Of a stretch of 33,280 nucleotides of DNA, positions 23,731 to 32,806 are shown one piece after another (within the stretch, counting starts at the first letter, position 1; the number at the start of each line of letters is the position of its first letter). Where the stretch lies: the NCBI GenBank assembly GCA_937906475.1, contig CALCZA010000027.1, positions 1 through 33,280 on the forward strand. The letters are read 5' to 3'. The notes below the pieces were generated by a model. The model was not told where the DNA came from, made no database searches, and was given only the letters and a program-made list of their open reading frames with translations. The DNA is from an uncultured bacterium. Its GTDB lineage: Bacteria > Planctomycetota > UBA1135 > UBA2386. Position numbers and translations under genes: made by a program.

Positions 23731-26217
23731 CTAGCGGCCGGCCTTCTTGGCCATGCGCTCAATGAACTTGACCCACTTACCGGGCCACGATCCGAAGCCA
23801 CCCGACAGGGCGAACTCACCGAGTTTCTTGCCGGTGTTTGGATCGACCACGACGAAGTAAGGGTTGGTCTTGACGCCGGCAACGCGATCCTGGACCTCAC
23901 GGTTCTTCGCGAACTGTTCGTCGGTCAGTGTCTTCTGCGAGTCGGTATGCAGACGAGCTTCGACAATGTGCCGTTTCATGAGCGAGGCGACCGCCTGCTC
24001 GAGGAAGACCGAGTCTTCCATGATACGACAACTATTTCAATTGAACCCCGTCAGGTTGTAGAGGAGCAGTTTGCCCTCAGCCTTGGCTATCTCGATCGCT
24101 GCATCGGGATCGTCCTTGACCACCTTGTGAGTCATCGCGGGCTGGCCACCCGCGCCCTGCATGACGATGCGGTTTGAGTAGGCCGGCACGAAGCCCGTCA
24201 TGATCTTGTCCATGCGGTTGCCCATCGCACCGAACAGGAAGTAGGTCGCGAACAATGTCACGATCATGCCGCCTGCCATGCGCCCAGCGCCGACGCCCAT
24301 AGATGGCGTGCCTGCCTTGCGCAGGACACCAAACAGGTAGAGTGCCCACATCCCGAAGATGGCGGCCCAGATCATCAAGAACAACTCGCGCGGCAACGCG
24401 TCCCAGCCGAGGGCGATATCGACCATCGAGACGAACTTGAACGCTGCCGCCAGTTCCACATAGCCGAGCGAAATCTTCAGCGTATCCATCCAATCACCGG
24501 ACTTCGGCATCGCCTTGACCTTGGTCGGCATCAGCGACAGCAGCATGAACGGGATGGCCATCGTCAGTCCGAAGATGCCCATGCCGACCGCAACCTTCAG
24601 GTTGCCGTGCTTGGCGATACTGCCAATTAGCGAGCCAACGATCGGCGCCGTGCAAGTGAACGACGTCAACACGAGCGTCGCGCCCATGAAGAACACACCG
24701 ACCAAACCACCGATCAGGCCAGTGCCAGAACCAGCAGTGCTCTGCGCCTTGTAGGCCATCTTGTTCATCCACTGTGGCGGGTTCAGGTTGATCCACCCAA
24801 ACAGCACGCACGCGAAGAAGAAGAACATGAAGCCGATGATCGTGTTGGTCAGCCAGTGGTTGACCACGTCGATGATCACAGCTGACAAGCCGACGCCTAC
24901 GAACACGAACATGCCAACAATCCCGAGTCCGTAGACAACGGACAGCATCAACACGTTGCCGCCGCGCTTCTCCGCCTGCTTCGTGAAGAAGCTGAAGGTG
25001 ATCGGGATCATCGGATACGTGCACGGCATGGCGAGGGCGAACAAGCCGCCACCGATAGACGCGAAGATCAGCGCCCACCAAGAACTGAACGGATCGTCGG
25101 GGTCAACCGGCTCTGCCTCGTCGTCGGTGCCTTCATCCTGGTTCGCGCCAGTGCCTTCGTCCGGCGTCTCAATCTTGGCCGCTGGAACCTTCAGCAGTTC
25201 AGCGCGCGCTTCGCCCTCTTCGACAATCAGCTTGCCGTCGGCGTCGCCTTCAGTCTCTGGGTCGCACGAGGTCGCGTTACAGATCTGGTAGCCAATCACC
25301 GCCGTGACATCGATCGCCCCGGCCTCCGTGCCAGCCGGCACGCGAATGTGTTGCCGGATCTGGAACTCGTGCGGCAGTGGATACTGCGGACCAATCGGCG
25401 TCTCAACCTCGTCGCCATCCGGAATGATCGGCTCGCCTTCAAACTCGAGGTCGCCGAAGTCCTGCAGCGCGTGATCGAACGTGACCGGAACGTTGCCAGT
25501 CTCAAAGATGCCGTAGGCATGCCACTCGTGATCGATGACATGCACATCGAGAATGAGCGTCGTTACTTCGCCAGCGCGCACCGTCGGCGGATCAAACGTC
25601 GCACGGATCGTGACCTTGCCGTCTTCTTCGGGCTCGATCTCTGGCGGGGCCAACTTCAGCCCCGGCTTGGTGCCAAGACCAGTCACCGGAACGGGCTTCG
25701 GCTCTTGCCCAACAGTTGCTGCACCAGCAGCTCCGCCAGCCTTGGCAACTCCGCCAGCCTTGAGCTCGGCCACGAACGCCGCCTCATTCGGCCGCTCGCA
25801 GCTACTTTGATCACAGAGTTGGTAGCCGATCTCCCCCGAGATCTTCATCAAGGTCGCCCCTGCCGTCACCTTCAGCGGGACCACAATTTTGAAGACCTCA
25901 CCGAGCGGGTACGACGTGCCGATCGGGGTGAAGTCAGGGTTCCCGGCGGGAATCTGGACCTCACCATCGAGCCCCAGGCCCGTCAATTTGAGCGCACTGG
26001 TATCGAGCGAGACCGGGATGTTGCCCGTCTCCATCGTGCCGTATGCGTGCCAACCGTGAGCGGTCGTGGCGGTGAGCACCAGCTTGACCGAGTCGCCAGG
26101 CTTGGCGGCTGCGGGTTCAAACTTGGCGGCAAGAGAGAACTTGGGGTCGTCCTGTGCAGTCAGCGGCGCAAGCAGCGACGCGAGCAAGAACATGAACCAG
26201 CTTAGGCGAGATTCCAT
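23731..26217 (-). CDS. dsbD: DsbD-type thiol:disulfide transporter with in-frame TGA (predicted selenocysteine, UxxC)
   Basis: DsbD proteins carry electrons from cytoplasmic thioredoxin across the inner membrane to periplasmic thiol proteins. Read through the TGA at 24037-24039, the gene encodes 828 residues. The order is: signal peptide (1-22); two DsbD-alpha-like domains, each with a WHAYG..ETGN.PV block and a CxxxxC pair (Cys135/140 and Cys313/318); an acidic linker; a membrane domain with Cys399 (MPCTYPMIPI) and Cys522 (SFTCTAPIVG); and a C-terminal thioredoxin domain. In that domain, LLLYNLTGFN is followed by TGA, then NSCRIMEDSVF in the same frame. The TGA therefore replaces the first cysteine of the usual TGW(N/S)CxxCR motif, giving U727 and Cys730. 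A hairpin lies downstream. The start is the ATG at 26217; the frame is open to 26250. A nonsense mutation is possible, but the exact position makes selenocysteine more likely. Confidence 0.82.
24003..24039 (-). promoter_or_regulatory. UGA codon and SECIS-like hairpin in dsbD
   Basis: On the minus strand the TGA (24039-24037) is followed after 17 bases by GGAAGAC (24019-24013), loop TCG (24012-24010) and GTCTTCC (24009-24003), a perfect 7-bp stem. The loop begins 24 bases after the UGA, within the range known for bacterial SECIS elements. The loop guanine is its third base rather than one of the first two, so the fit to the usual bacterial model is partial. Confidence 0.5.
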
Positions 26218-26292
26218 CGGGGCGGCGATGATACGACGCCATCCCGACACGGCACGGATGCTCTACAAAGAACTTCTCAGGAGTTCTCAGAG

Positions 26293-26336
26293 CCGACCCC
26301 CGACAGCGCCGGAAACAGCCGGCCGTCCAGGGTCGG
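26293..26336 (-). repeat. Long dyad in the dsbD leader
   Basis: CCGACCC (26293-26299) and GGGTCGG (26330-26336) are perfect inverted repeats, 30 bases apart. The interior also has GCCGG and CCGGC segments that can pair. The element ends about 75 bases before the dsbD ATG. It may be a leader structure or a second terminator. Confidence 0.35.
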
Positions 26337-26472
26337 TTTCACGGCATGGCTCGCCGAGGGCTGCAGGTAGGAAGGCCCCGCACAGCTTCTCGGGGTCCAC
26401 CGAACGCCCCATGCGGCCGACCGTTGAGATCTATCGGGCACGCAGATTCGGCAGGCAGGCCGTAAACGCATA

Positions 26473-26502
26473 CGGCCCCCGCACCCAAAAGTGCGGAGGC
26501 CG
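26473..26502 (-). terminator. Strong GC-rich hairpin after the secreted-protein gene
   Basis: On the minus strand CGGCCTCCGCAC, loop TTTTGG and GTGCGGGGGCCG form a 12-bp stem with a single T-G wobble. It lies 45 bases past the stop at 26547 and before dsbD. The following TATGCGTTT is only moderately T-rich. It should separate the two transcription units. Confidence 0.6.
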
Positions 26503-26546
26503 TGTGGCGAGCAGCGACCCGAGGCCGCTGCATGAATGACTTCAGG

Positions 26547-28283
26547 CTAGAAGTTGCCGATCGTGCACGTCACCAGGTTGGACGCGATGACGTTCTGGAA
26601 CGGGAACGGGTTGGCCGTCAAGTCGAGCCAGAACGACTGGCTGTTGACCTCCAAGCCAGCCATAGCCGGAACGTTCGAGATCGGCAGGGTCACCGTCATC
26701 GAGCCGAGGCCGGCGATGTTGGAGATCGTGCTCAAGAACGACATCGCCGGGTCTATGTAGAGCAGGGTGCCGGCCGGGCCCCCAAAGGCAACTAGGTTGA
26801 GCGGCAGCGGCAGCAGCGAGGAGCTGAGCAAGTTGATACCAGTGCTCATCGATGGCGGGTTGATCGTCACCAAGTCGAACGCCTGACCGATCAGCGGCGC
26901 GCCAACGACCTCAAGCGTCATCGGCAGGGCTTCCGGTTGCGTCAGCTGAATCGGGGCCGCGATCAAAGCCGTGAAATCGAACTCTTCGACTCGCGGCGAG
27001 ACACCCGCCGGCGACCAGCCGATCAGGAAGTTGTCGCCACCGGAGACAGTGCTGCCACCAACTCCATCGATCGCTTCGAAGATGATGTGCACCACGCCAC
27101 TGGCCAGGTCGAACTGGAACTGGATCGTGCAGGTGTTGGCAACGGTCGTCGGAGTACACTCAACGGCGTCCCAGGTCACATAGAAGATCGCGTTGGCAAT
27201 GTCCTCCCAGTACGAGATGTTGCCACTACCGGCTTCACTGTTGTCGAAGTCGTGGGCGCAGTGCCACGCGGCTTCGGCGATCTGCATGATCGCTTGCGGG
27301 GCAGTCGGAGCTGCAGCTAGGTTCGATTGCGGGTTCGGGCCAACCGACACGGAGCCATTCGAGTTGATCTCGAGGTCATTAGTCAGCTGAAGACCAGCAT
27401 CACCGGGATATTGCAACGGGATCGCGAGCGCTACCGGAACCGCTTGATCATCAATCAACGGTAGGTTGGTCTCCGAACCATTCGGGGCGACGTAGGAAAC
27501 CGCACCCGTGCCGTCCGTCATGATGTAGCCAGTGCCCGAGCCATTCGGGAGGAACGACAGCACGCGGCCCTGCAGGGCAGTGTTGGCACTACCGTTCGGG
27601 TTTGGCTCACCAAACAGCTGGTAAGCCGAGGCCGAGTGACGATTCGAGCCTTCACCGACCGTGCCACAAACAGCACACGCGTGCGGTGCTTGGCCAGCCG
27701 CGTAAATCAGGTCAAACTGCATCAATGTGCCGCCATAGAAAACGCCACCGAACGCGAAATTGGTCAGCGGGACAGACGCCCAAGCCGTGGCTTGGGTCGA
27801 GCCATTGAGAACTTCTATGTTGGCATCCACGAACGGCGGCAACGGGTACGTCACGATAGTCTCGAAGACGTGGTTCACACCAATGTGCACAACAGCGATG
27901 CCGTAGGTGCCGACTGGCAAGAAGATGCTCGGGATGCCGGCCGTTACGGTTTCAGCCTCTTGGCAGGAAAGAGTGTTTATGCCCGCGGTGGTGGAGCCTG
28001 TGGAGATCTTCGTCCAGCCAGACTGCAGTTGCTCGCGGCCGATGTGGCTCACCGGGCTCAGCCAAACCTCAAGCGTGCCGGTCGTCCCGCCTGGCGAGTT
28101 GAGCGCCACCGTCAATGCCTGCAATGTGATGCCGGCCGGGTTGGTGACGTTGAGGTCAAAGAAGTTTGCGCCAGGATTGGTGTAGGTCAGCCCTAAACCT
28201 GCCGGATCAACCGACAGAGTCTGTGACTGTGCGCATACGGAGGCCGCGAGGGCGGCGGCTGCGATAGCGGAGAGGATTTTCAT
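26547..28283 (-). CDS. Large exported planctomycete-type protein of unknown function
   Basis: The 578-residue protein starts at the ATG at 28283, with AAGGA six bases upstream. It has a signal peptide (about 1-19, MKILSAIAAAALAASVCAQ). The frame is open 36 codons further upstream, but without a ribosome binding site. The protein is beta-rich and asparagine/threonine/glycine-rich with few charged residues. Its N-terminal part has the LNVTNPAG, TLEVWLSP and FLPVGTYGIAV elements of secreted beta-sandwich domains. A middle domain holds paired cysteines (HACAVCGTVG; CTPTT..NTCTIQF). The C-terminal 110 residues (from MTLEVVGAPLIGQAFDL to LVTCTIGNF) resemble a domain repeated in many exported planctomycete proteins. 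The role is unknown; cell-surface or extracellular location is inferred. Confidence 0.78.
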   Translation of the reverse strand: MKILSAIAAAALAASVCAQSQTLSVDPAGLGLTYTNPGANFFDLNVTNPAGITLQALTVALNSPGGTTGTLEVWLSPVSHIGREQLQSGWTKISTGSTTAGINTLSCQEAETVTAGIPSIFLPVGTYGIAVVHIGVNHVFETIVTYPLPPFVDANIEVLNGSTQATAWASVPLTNFAFGGVFYGGTLMQFDLIYAAGQAPHACAVCGTVGEGSNRHSASAYQLFGEPNPNGSANTALQGRVLSFLPNGSGTGYIMTDGTGAVSYVAPNGSETNLPLIDDQAVPVALAIPLQYPGDAGLQLTNDLEINSNGSVSVGPNPQSNLAAAPTAPQAIMQIAEAAWHCAHDFDNSEAGSGNISYWEDIANAIFYVTWDAVECTPTTVANTCTIQFQFDLASGVVHIIFEAIDGVGGSTVSGGDNFLIGWSPAGVSPRVEEFDFTALIAAPIQLTQPEALPMTLEVVGAPLIGQAFDLVTINPPSMSTGINLLSSSLLPLPLNLVAFGGPAGTLLYIDPAMSFLSTISNIAGLGSMTVTLPISNVPAMAGLEVNSQSFWLDLTANPFPFQNVIASNLVTCTIGNF

Positions 28284-28670
28284 GGGAGTTCCTTGAGCAA
28301 GGGCAAGCATTGGCAACATCTCTTGCAACACCGGTGATGCCAGCCGAGGTGAGACCACCCAAAGGATAGCCAATCGCGCCCCACCGTCCACCTACCCCGC
28401 TACCGGCAAAGTGTCTGAAGATTGACGCTTTGGGCTAGGCAGCCGCCATGAGTTCGCCTTACCGGCGCCTGCACAAAATTACTTGCTACCGCATACAGCC
28501 CACCGCGCACGCCGGGTGGCATGCCAAGGTGCACTGATCGTATGGCCGGCGCCGTGATCACCGACGTCAAAACCTGACGGGCACGTTCGACCCATAGAAG
28601 TTGATGTCCATCGTGATCATCGTCGATCCAACATCAAGCGTGGCGGTGATGATTCGTTATCGTGTGGCAT
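28284..28670. other. Divergent intergenic region
   Basis: The 387-base spacer lies between two divergent exported-protein genes, so it should contain both promoters. I see no gene; a 29-codon ATG frame from 28448 has no ribosome binding site. A loose dyad TTGATGT/ACATCAA lies near 28600-28638. No clear promoter boxes were found. Confidence 0.4.
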
Positions 28671-30596
28671 ATGCCGAGAAGCGTCGTGCTCATTGCTTGC
28701 TTGCTCGCCATTGCGGCGGCGCTCTCGACTTGGTTCTGGTGGCCGCACACCGTCAACGTTCCCAGCTATCGCGAAGCCGACAACCAGGCGTCGACGTCGG
28801 CCGACCCGGTCTCTAGCAACCCCGTAGTTGGCGGAGCCTCACGAGCGCCCGTCAAGTCGAACGCCGGCGTCTCCGCTGCAAGCACGACGCGAACGCTGAA
28901 GGTGCAACTGCACGGTCTACATCGCGACGCACCTTGGACCACCGAACTGCAAATCGAACTGAATGACCGCGGACGCAAGCGGGTGTTCGACGACTTCCAA
29001 AGCTCGGCACCGGTCCAGAAAGATGGACGCTGCGACCTGCCACTGCCCGAGTGGTGGCAACCGGGCATTCGCGTCAAACTGCGCATCCATGGTCGCAACG
29101 CGGGCTACCGCGAACTGACGCATCGCAACCAAGGCAACCTACCATTCGTCGACGTGCTGGTGCTCGACGCGCAACCCGTAGCCGAACTCAGCGGCAAGGT
29201 GATAGACAGTCGCGGCGAACCGATTGCGAACGCGCGCGTCTCGGCGTTTGCGATGTACGTCGGCCATCCGTCCGGCAAGGCAGTCGGCTCGGCCAGCAGC
29301 AATGAGAACGGTGACTACCTGCTGCGCACAGCACCCGACATTCCGCTGCTGATCATCGCCACCGCGATGAATCCCATCGTGATGCGCTGGCGCGGCACGG
29401 ACGGCATCACCGACAACGGACAACTTCGAGGCGACGTGCTGCCGGCGAACAAGACGGTGCAACTCGCAATCAACTACCCCGGCACCGAATGCAACTTCAC
29501 CCTGGCCGACGCTGCCAAGGTAACCGGCATCATTCAGTGGCCGGATCTCGAACCCATACAAGGTGCGCGCGTGCGGTTTGCAAGCCGCGAAGGCACCAAA
29601 CTCGAACTGAGCCCATCCGCCGAAATCCGCTGGCAAACGAACGGCACAATAGTCGCGAACGGCACCACCACCGTCGATCGCTCCGGCCGCTTCACTATCC
29701 CGGCTAGCCCGGGAGCCTTGCTTGATCTCCGGGTCGTCGATGCCAACGCAATCCTGATCGTCGGCGAACTGATGCTGTACAGCGTCGTTGCGCCAATCGA
29801 ACAGATCATCACGGTGCCCTACCCAGTCGCGCTACGCGCCATCCACCAAGGACAACTCGTCCCGCATGCCCGCATCTTGATGCACGGCCTACCGCCGCAA
29901 CGCACCCGACCCGATGGCACACTGCGCGCCGTGGTCGCCACCAACGCCATGGTGCGCGCCGAGCAAGGAGCCTTACGCTCGCCGTGGCAATCGGTCGCGT
30001 CGAGTCAGTTGCGACAAACCATCGACTGCGACATGGTCAGCGAACTCGCAGCACTGCATGTCGAGTTTGCAGGCGAGTTCCCGGTGCGCAACGCAGCATT
30101 CCATTGGAAATGTGACGACGGACGCGAACTGACCGAACGACTGCATCGCGGCGACAACAGTGGTCCGTTTGAGATCTGGCTTGAGCCTGGCAACTACGAA
30201 CTGCAGGTCGGCCCAACCTCCGGCGAACGAAACGGCACCTTCCTGCTGCCGATCACGCGCAAGTTCCACATTCGAAAGACGAACGCAACCGGCCCCGCGT
30301 TGCAGTTGGACTTGCAAGCGAAGCTTGGCGGTAAATTCACGCTGCAAGTTCTCGACGATAACAGCCAACACCTCGCCGGGAACATTCTGGTGCGCAGTGC
30401 CAGAGGCAAGGAACACATCGTGCAGATGACAGGCGGCGGCGAGCCCGGTTCGTTTCGTGATGAGATGACGACGTGCCAGGGCAACTTGCCACCGGGTCCT
30501 TACGAAATCGTCATCGACCTTGGCGCGAAAGGAGTGCACCGGCGCTACGTGACGATCAAGCAGCGCGAGACATCGTCGGTGGCGCTGCGGCTGTAG
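28671..30596 (+). CDS. Membrane-anchored protein with carboxypeptidase-regulatory-like domain
   Basis: With the ATG at 28671 the protein has 641 residues; a GTG three codons upstream is an alternative. Residues 5-25 form a membrane anchor or signal (VVLIACLLAIAAALSTWFWW). A serine/alanine-rich linker follows. Around residues 170-230 is a carboxypeptidase-regulatory-like beta-sandwich (AELSGKVIDSRGEPIANARV, then ENGDYLLRTAP), the fold seen in many surface and TonB-linked proteins. Further beta-sandwich segments repeat the ..GRFTIPASPGALLDLRVV pattern. No enzyme active site is visible. A scaffold or surface role is inferred. It stands alone on its strand. Confidence 0.78.
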   Translation: MPRSVVLIACLLAIAAALSTWFWWPHTVNVPSYREADNQASTSADPVSSNPVVGGASRAPVKSNAGVSAASTTRTLKVQLHGLHRDAPWTTELQIELNDRGRKRVFDDFQSSAPVQKDGRCDLPLPEWWQPGIRVKLRIHGRNAGYRELTHRNQGNLPFVDVLVLDAQPVAELSGKVIDSRGEPIANARVSAFAMYVGHPSGKAVGSASSNENGDYLLRTAPDIPLLIIATAMNPIVMRWRGTDGITDNGQLRGDVLPANKTVQLAINYPGTECNFTLADAAKVTGIIQWPDLEPIQGARVRFASREGTKLELSPSAEIRWQTNGTIVANGTTTVDRSGRFTIPASPGALLDLRVVDANAILIVGELMLYSVVAPIEQIITVPYPVALRAIHQGQLVPHARILMHGLPPQRTRPDGTLRAVVATNAMVRAEQGALRSPWQSVASSQLRQTIDCDMVSELAALHVEFAGEFPVRNAAFHWKCDDGRELTERLHRGDNSGPFEIWLEPGNYELQVGPTSGERNGTFLLPITRKFHIRKTNATGPALQLDLQAKLGGKFTLQVLDDNSQHLAGNILVRSARGKEHIVQMTGGGEPGSFRDEMTTCQGNLPPGPYEIVIDLGAKGVHRRYVTIKQRETSSVALRL

Positions 30597-30722
30597 CAGC
30601 AGCGACTTCTTCGCCGCCTTCTCCTTGCCACCAGGCGCTTGCGCGCGGATCAGGTCACAGCTCAACTCGATTCGCTGCCGCAGTTCACCTTCATCCGGCA
30701 AGGCATGCTCATCGCCGTGGAT

Positions 30723-30974
30723 CTAGCCATCGCGACCGACATATTTGGCGATATGGATGCCGTCGTGATCAACCAGCACCGACTGCAACTCCAGACTGAC
30801 CTTGACCCCGAGCGACCAGACTCCGCCCTCGTCGCCACAACCGCTGAAGATCTTCCCCAGCCGGTAGAAGTGCCGAGACCCTCCTAGGCGGGACGACTCC
30901 TCCGTGCCTGGCAGCGCCATCTCGATCTGGCGCACGCGACACAGCAAATTGCCGGGCTTGGCAGTGGGCCCCAT
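30723..30974 (-). pseudogene. MmcQ/YjbR-family gene interrupted by an amber codon
   Basis: From the ATG at 30974 the frame gives 83 residues that match the start of MmcQ/YjbR proteins (CRVRQIEMALPGTEESSRLGG, then FYRLGKIFSGCG, then LGVKVSLELQSVL, then YVGRDG). It stops at TAG (30725-30723), just where the family normally has a tryptophan (G-W-hydrophobic). The same frame then continues with IHGDEHALPDEGELRQRIEL, which resembles the family's C-terminal helix. A single TGG-to-TAG change would explain this. After that helix the frame runs on antisense into the neighbouring gene, so the true 3' end may also be lost. A 3' overlap or a functional short form is possible. Confidence 0.5.
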
Positions 30975-31064
30975 GCGGCGCAGGGTCACGCCAGAGCATG
31001 CGACAACATGAAGATTCGGCGTGGACCCAGCGGCTTTGGTAAGCTGTGCGGCCCCAGCTTAATC

Positions 31065-31484
31065 ATGATTCGCCTTCCCTTGACCTTCCTGCTGCTGACC
31101 ACGATTGGCGCAACGCCCATCCAGGACCCCGAACCCGTCGGATTCCCGGTGCTCGCTGGATACGAATACGAGGAAGGCATGACGCTGCCGAAGGAAGTCG
31201 CCGACCTCAACCAAAAGGTCGTCGAGATCCGCGGCTTCATGCGGCGCGAGTTCGCCGGCAGCGGCCCGGTCAACTCGTTCATGCTGATCAACGATGCGTG
31301 CGGCTGCATGGGCACGCCGATGATGAACGAAATCGTCTTCTGCACGCTGCCCGCCGGCGTCGAGATGGAACTGCTGACCGGCGTGGTTACCGTGACCGGC
31401 AAGCTCTACGTCGGCGAAGAGAAGGAAGACGGAGACGTCATCCTGATCTACGCGATGGACGCGGACACGGTGACGGCTTCTTGA
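31065..31484 (+). CDS. DUF3299-like exported protein
   Basis: The 139-residue protein is started at the ATG at 31065, giving a signal peptide (MIRLPLTFLLLTTIGATPI). The frame is open to an ATG at 31008, which would put a basic segment in front. The core resembles DUF3299: a GYEYEEGMTLPKEV start, VVEIRGFMRREF, FMLINDACGCMGTPMMNE with a close cysteine pair, and VEMELLTGVVTVTGKLYVG. These are periplasmic beta-barrel-like proteins of unclear role, often near membrane transport genes. The cysteines may bind metal; this is inferred. Confidence 0.7.
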   Translation: MIRLPLTFLLLTTIGATPIQDPEPVGFPVLAGYEYEEGMTLPKEVADLNQKVVEIRGFMRREFAGSGPVNSFMLINDACGCMGTPMMNEIVFCTLPAGVEMELLTGVVTVTGKLYVGEEKEDGDVILIYAMDADTVTAS

Positions 31485-31528
31485 TGATCAGTGACCGCCA
31501 CGATTGGCACTAGCAGACGGTTCGAACT

Positions 31529-32707
31529 TTGAAGGCAACAACATCGATGCTGTTCCTGCTGCTAGCCGTAGCTGCAGCTCCCGCAATCGCATTCTGGCCC
31601 GAGGGTGGGCAAGACCCGAATCAAGCCGACTGGACCAAGCACGTCCGCAAGGCATGCGAGTCGCGACGCTATGGCATCCGCCTCGCAGCAGCGAAGCGAG
31701 TTGCGGGCGGAGGTGACGCAGCCATCGGCGCGATCACCGCGTACACAAAGGACAAGGGGCAGAACGCGATCCCCTCGTCACTCGTAGATAAGATCGCTGA
31801 CGCCAAGAAGCATCAGCCGAAGGTCACCGCCCTGCTGACAACGTGGGCCAACGACCAGACGTTCTATTGGCGTTCGGCGGCAATGCGCGGCCTGGCGCTG
31901 CGCGCCGGTGCCGCAGCTAACGAGCACGATGCGTGGGCCAAGCTGTTCGGCCGATACACGAATGACCCAGCTTGGCTGATGCGCACGCACGCTCGGTTTG
32001 GCGCGGAACTCATTGGCCGTTCGGACGCCAAACAACAACCCGAGTTCGACCCGCGCGCCCGCGTGCGTCTGGCACGAATGCTGCTCGACAACGGCCATCT
32101 GCCGGCGCTGCAACCGCTGATCGACGGACTCGCCGACGAGCGCACGTTCTTGGGCATTCCATGGGGCGCGCGCCTCGGCCAGGAATCGAGCCAGGCACTC
32201 AACCGCTGGCTCGCGGCGGACTTTCCAAAACTCACCGGTGGCGACACCCTCAAATCGATAGCGGCCATCCTCGCCGCCGCCAAAAAGAAGTCTGGTCAGT
32301 CACTGTCGATGCCCAAACTGCTCAAAGACGCCGATCACGGCATCACCGGCGGCTTCGAGATCGCGTCGTGTAAGTTTGGTGATCAGTTCGTGCAGTGGAG
32401 TGCCGACGGCACCATACGCTTTGGCATCGATGGCTCGCGCACAGCGAAGCTGCCGGCGGACAAGTGGCAGAAACTGTTGCAACAACAGTCAGCGATCGCA
32501 CTCGAGGCGAACGCCGGTGTTGTCATTTGCGACAAACTGCAGATGGTGCTGGTCGACGAAAAGATCCGCGTCGACATCGCCCCAAAGAGCCTGCCCGAGC
32601 CGGCGGCAGACTGGCTCAAGCGCCTAGCGCTTTGGGTCGAAGAAGCTGATGAGACCGCAATTGCAGCCAATCTGCGACGTGGCCTTGGACAATTCGAAGG
32701 GCAATAG
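31529..32707 (+). CDS. Secreted helical-repeat (HEAT-like) protein of unknown function
   Basis: The 392-residue protein has a signal peptide (residues 1-21, MLFLLLAVAAAPAIAF core). The chosen start is a TTG at 31529 that supplies a lysine before the hydrophobic core; the ATG at 31547 is an alternative. Residues 35-240 are alpha-helical with HEAT-like periodicity (RYGIRLAAAKRVAGGGDAA; WRSAAMRGLALRAGAAA; RVRLARMLLDNGHLPALQ). The C-terminal 110 residues are a beta-rich domain (FEIASCKFGDQFVQWSADG). No catalytic motif is seen. It lies 44 bases after the DUF3299-like gene and may share its transcript. Confidence 0.68.
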   Translation: MKATTSMLFLLLAVAAAPAIAFWPEGGQDPNQADWTKHVRKACESRRYGIRLAAAKRVAGGGDAAIGAITAYTKDKGQNAIPSSLVDKIADAKKHQPKVTALLTTWANDQTFYWRSAAMRGLALRAGAAANEHDAWAKLFGRYTNDPAWLMRTHARFGAELIGRSDAKQQPEFDPRARVRLARMLLDNGHLPALQPLIDGLADERTFLGIPWGARLGQESSQALNRWLAADFPKLTGGDTLKSIAAILAAAKKKSGQSLSMPKLLKDADHGITGGFEIASCKFGDQFVQWSADGTIRFGIDGSRTAKLPADKWQKLLQQQSAIALEANAGVVICDKLQMVLVDEKIRVDIAPKSLPEPAADWLKRLALWVEEADETAIAANLRRGLGQFEGQ

Positions 32708-32806
32708 GTCCCATCGTTACGCCTGCACAGGTTTACCCGCAACTGGGCCCGCCTATGAATGGGCTCCCCACGACCTGTCACGCCTGATTCCGGAGAACTG
32801 CATTCT

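Larger units (their letters stand above)
26218..26546. other. Leader region of dsbD
   Basis: The 329-base region lies between the dsbD start and the end of the upstream secreted-protein gene on the same strand; no gene is seen in it. It holds the terminator at 26473-26502, a long-range dyad at 26293-26336, a small dyad AGAACT (26269-26274) with AGTTCT (26282-26287), and a direct repeat TTCTCAG (26274-26280 and 26284-26290) about 60 bases before the ATG. The dsbD promoter should lie here. Confidence 0.45.

Noticed and set aside
23731-24021. A separate 96-residue thioredoxin-like gene starting at the internal ATG
   Set aside because: It would lack both active-site positions and the first strand of the domain. 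The conserved NSCRI lies in frame just upstream of this ATG, so it is the C-terminal part of DsbD.
29973-30701. 242-codon open frame on the minus strand
   Set aside because: Most of it is antisense to the carboxypeptidase-regulatory-like gene and has no protein-like pattern. Only its first residues fit, as the lost end of the YjbR-like gene.
30723-30725. TAG read as pyrrolysine
   Set aside because: The family position is tryptophan, no pyl context is visible, and a TGG-to-TAG mutation is simpler.
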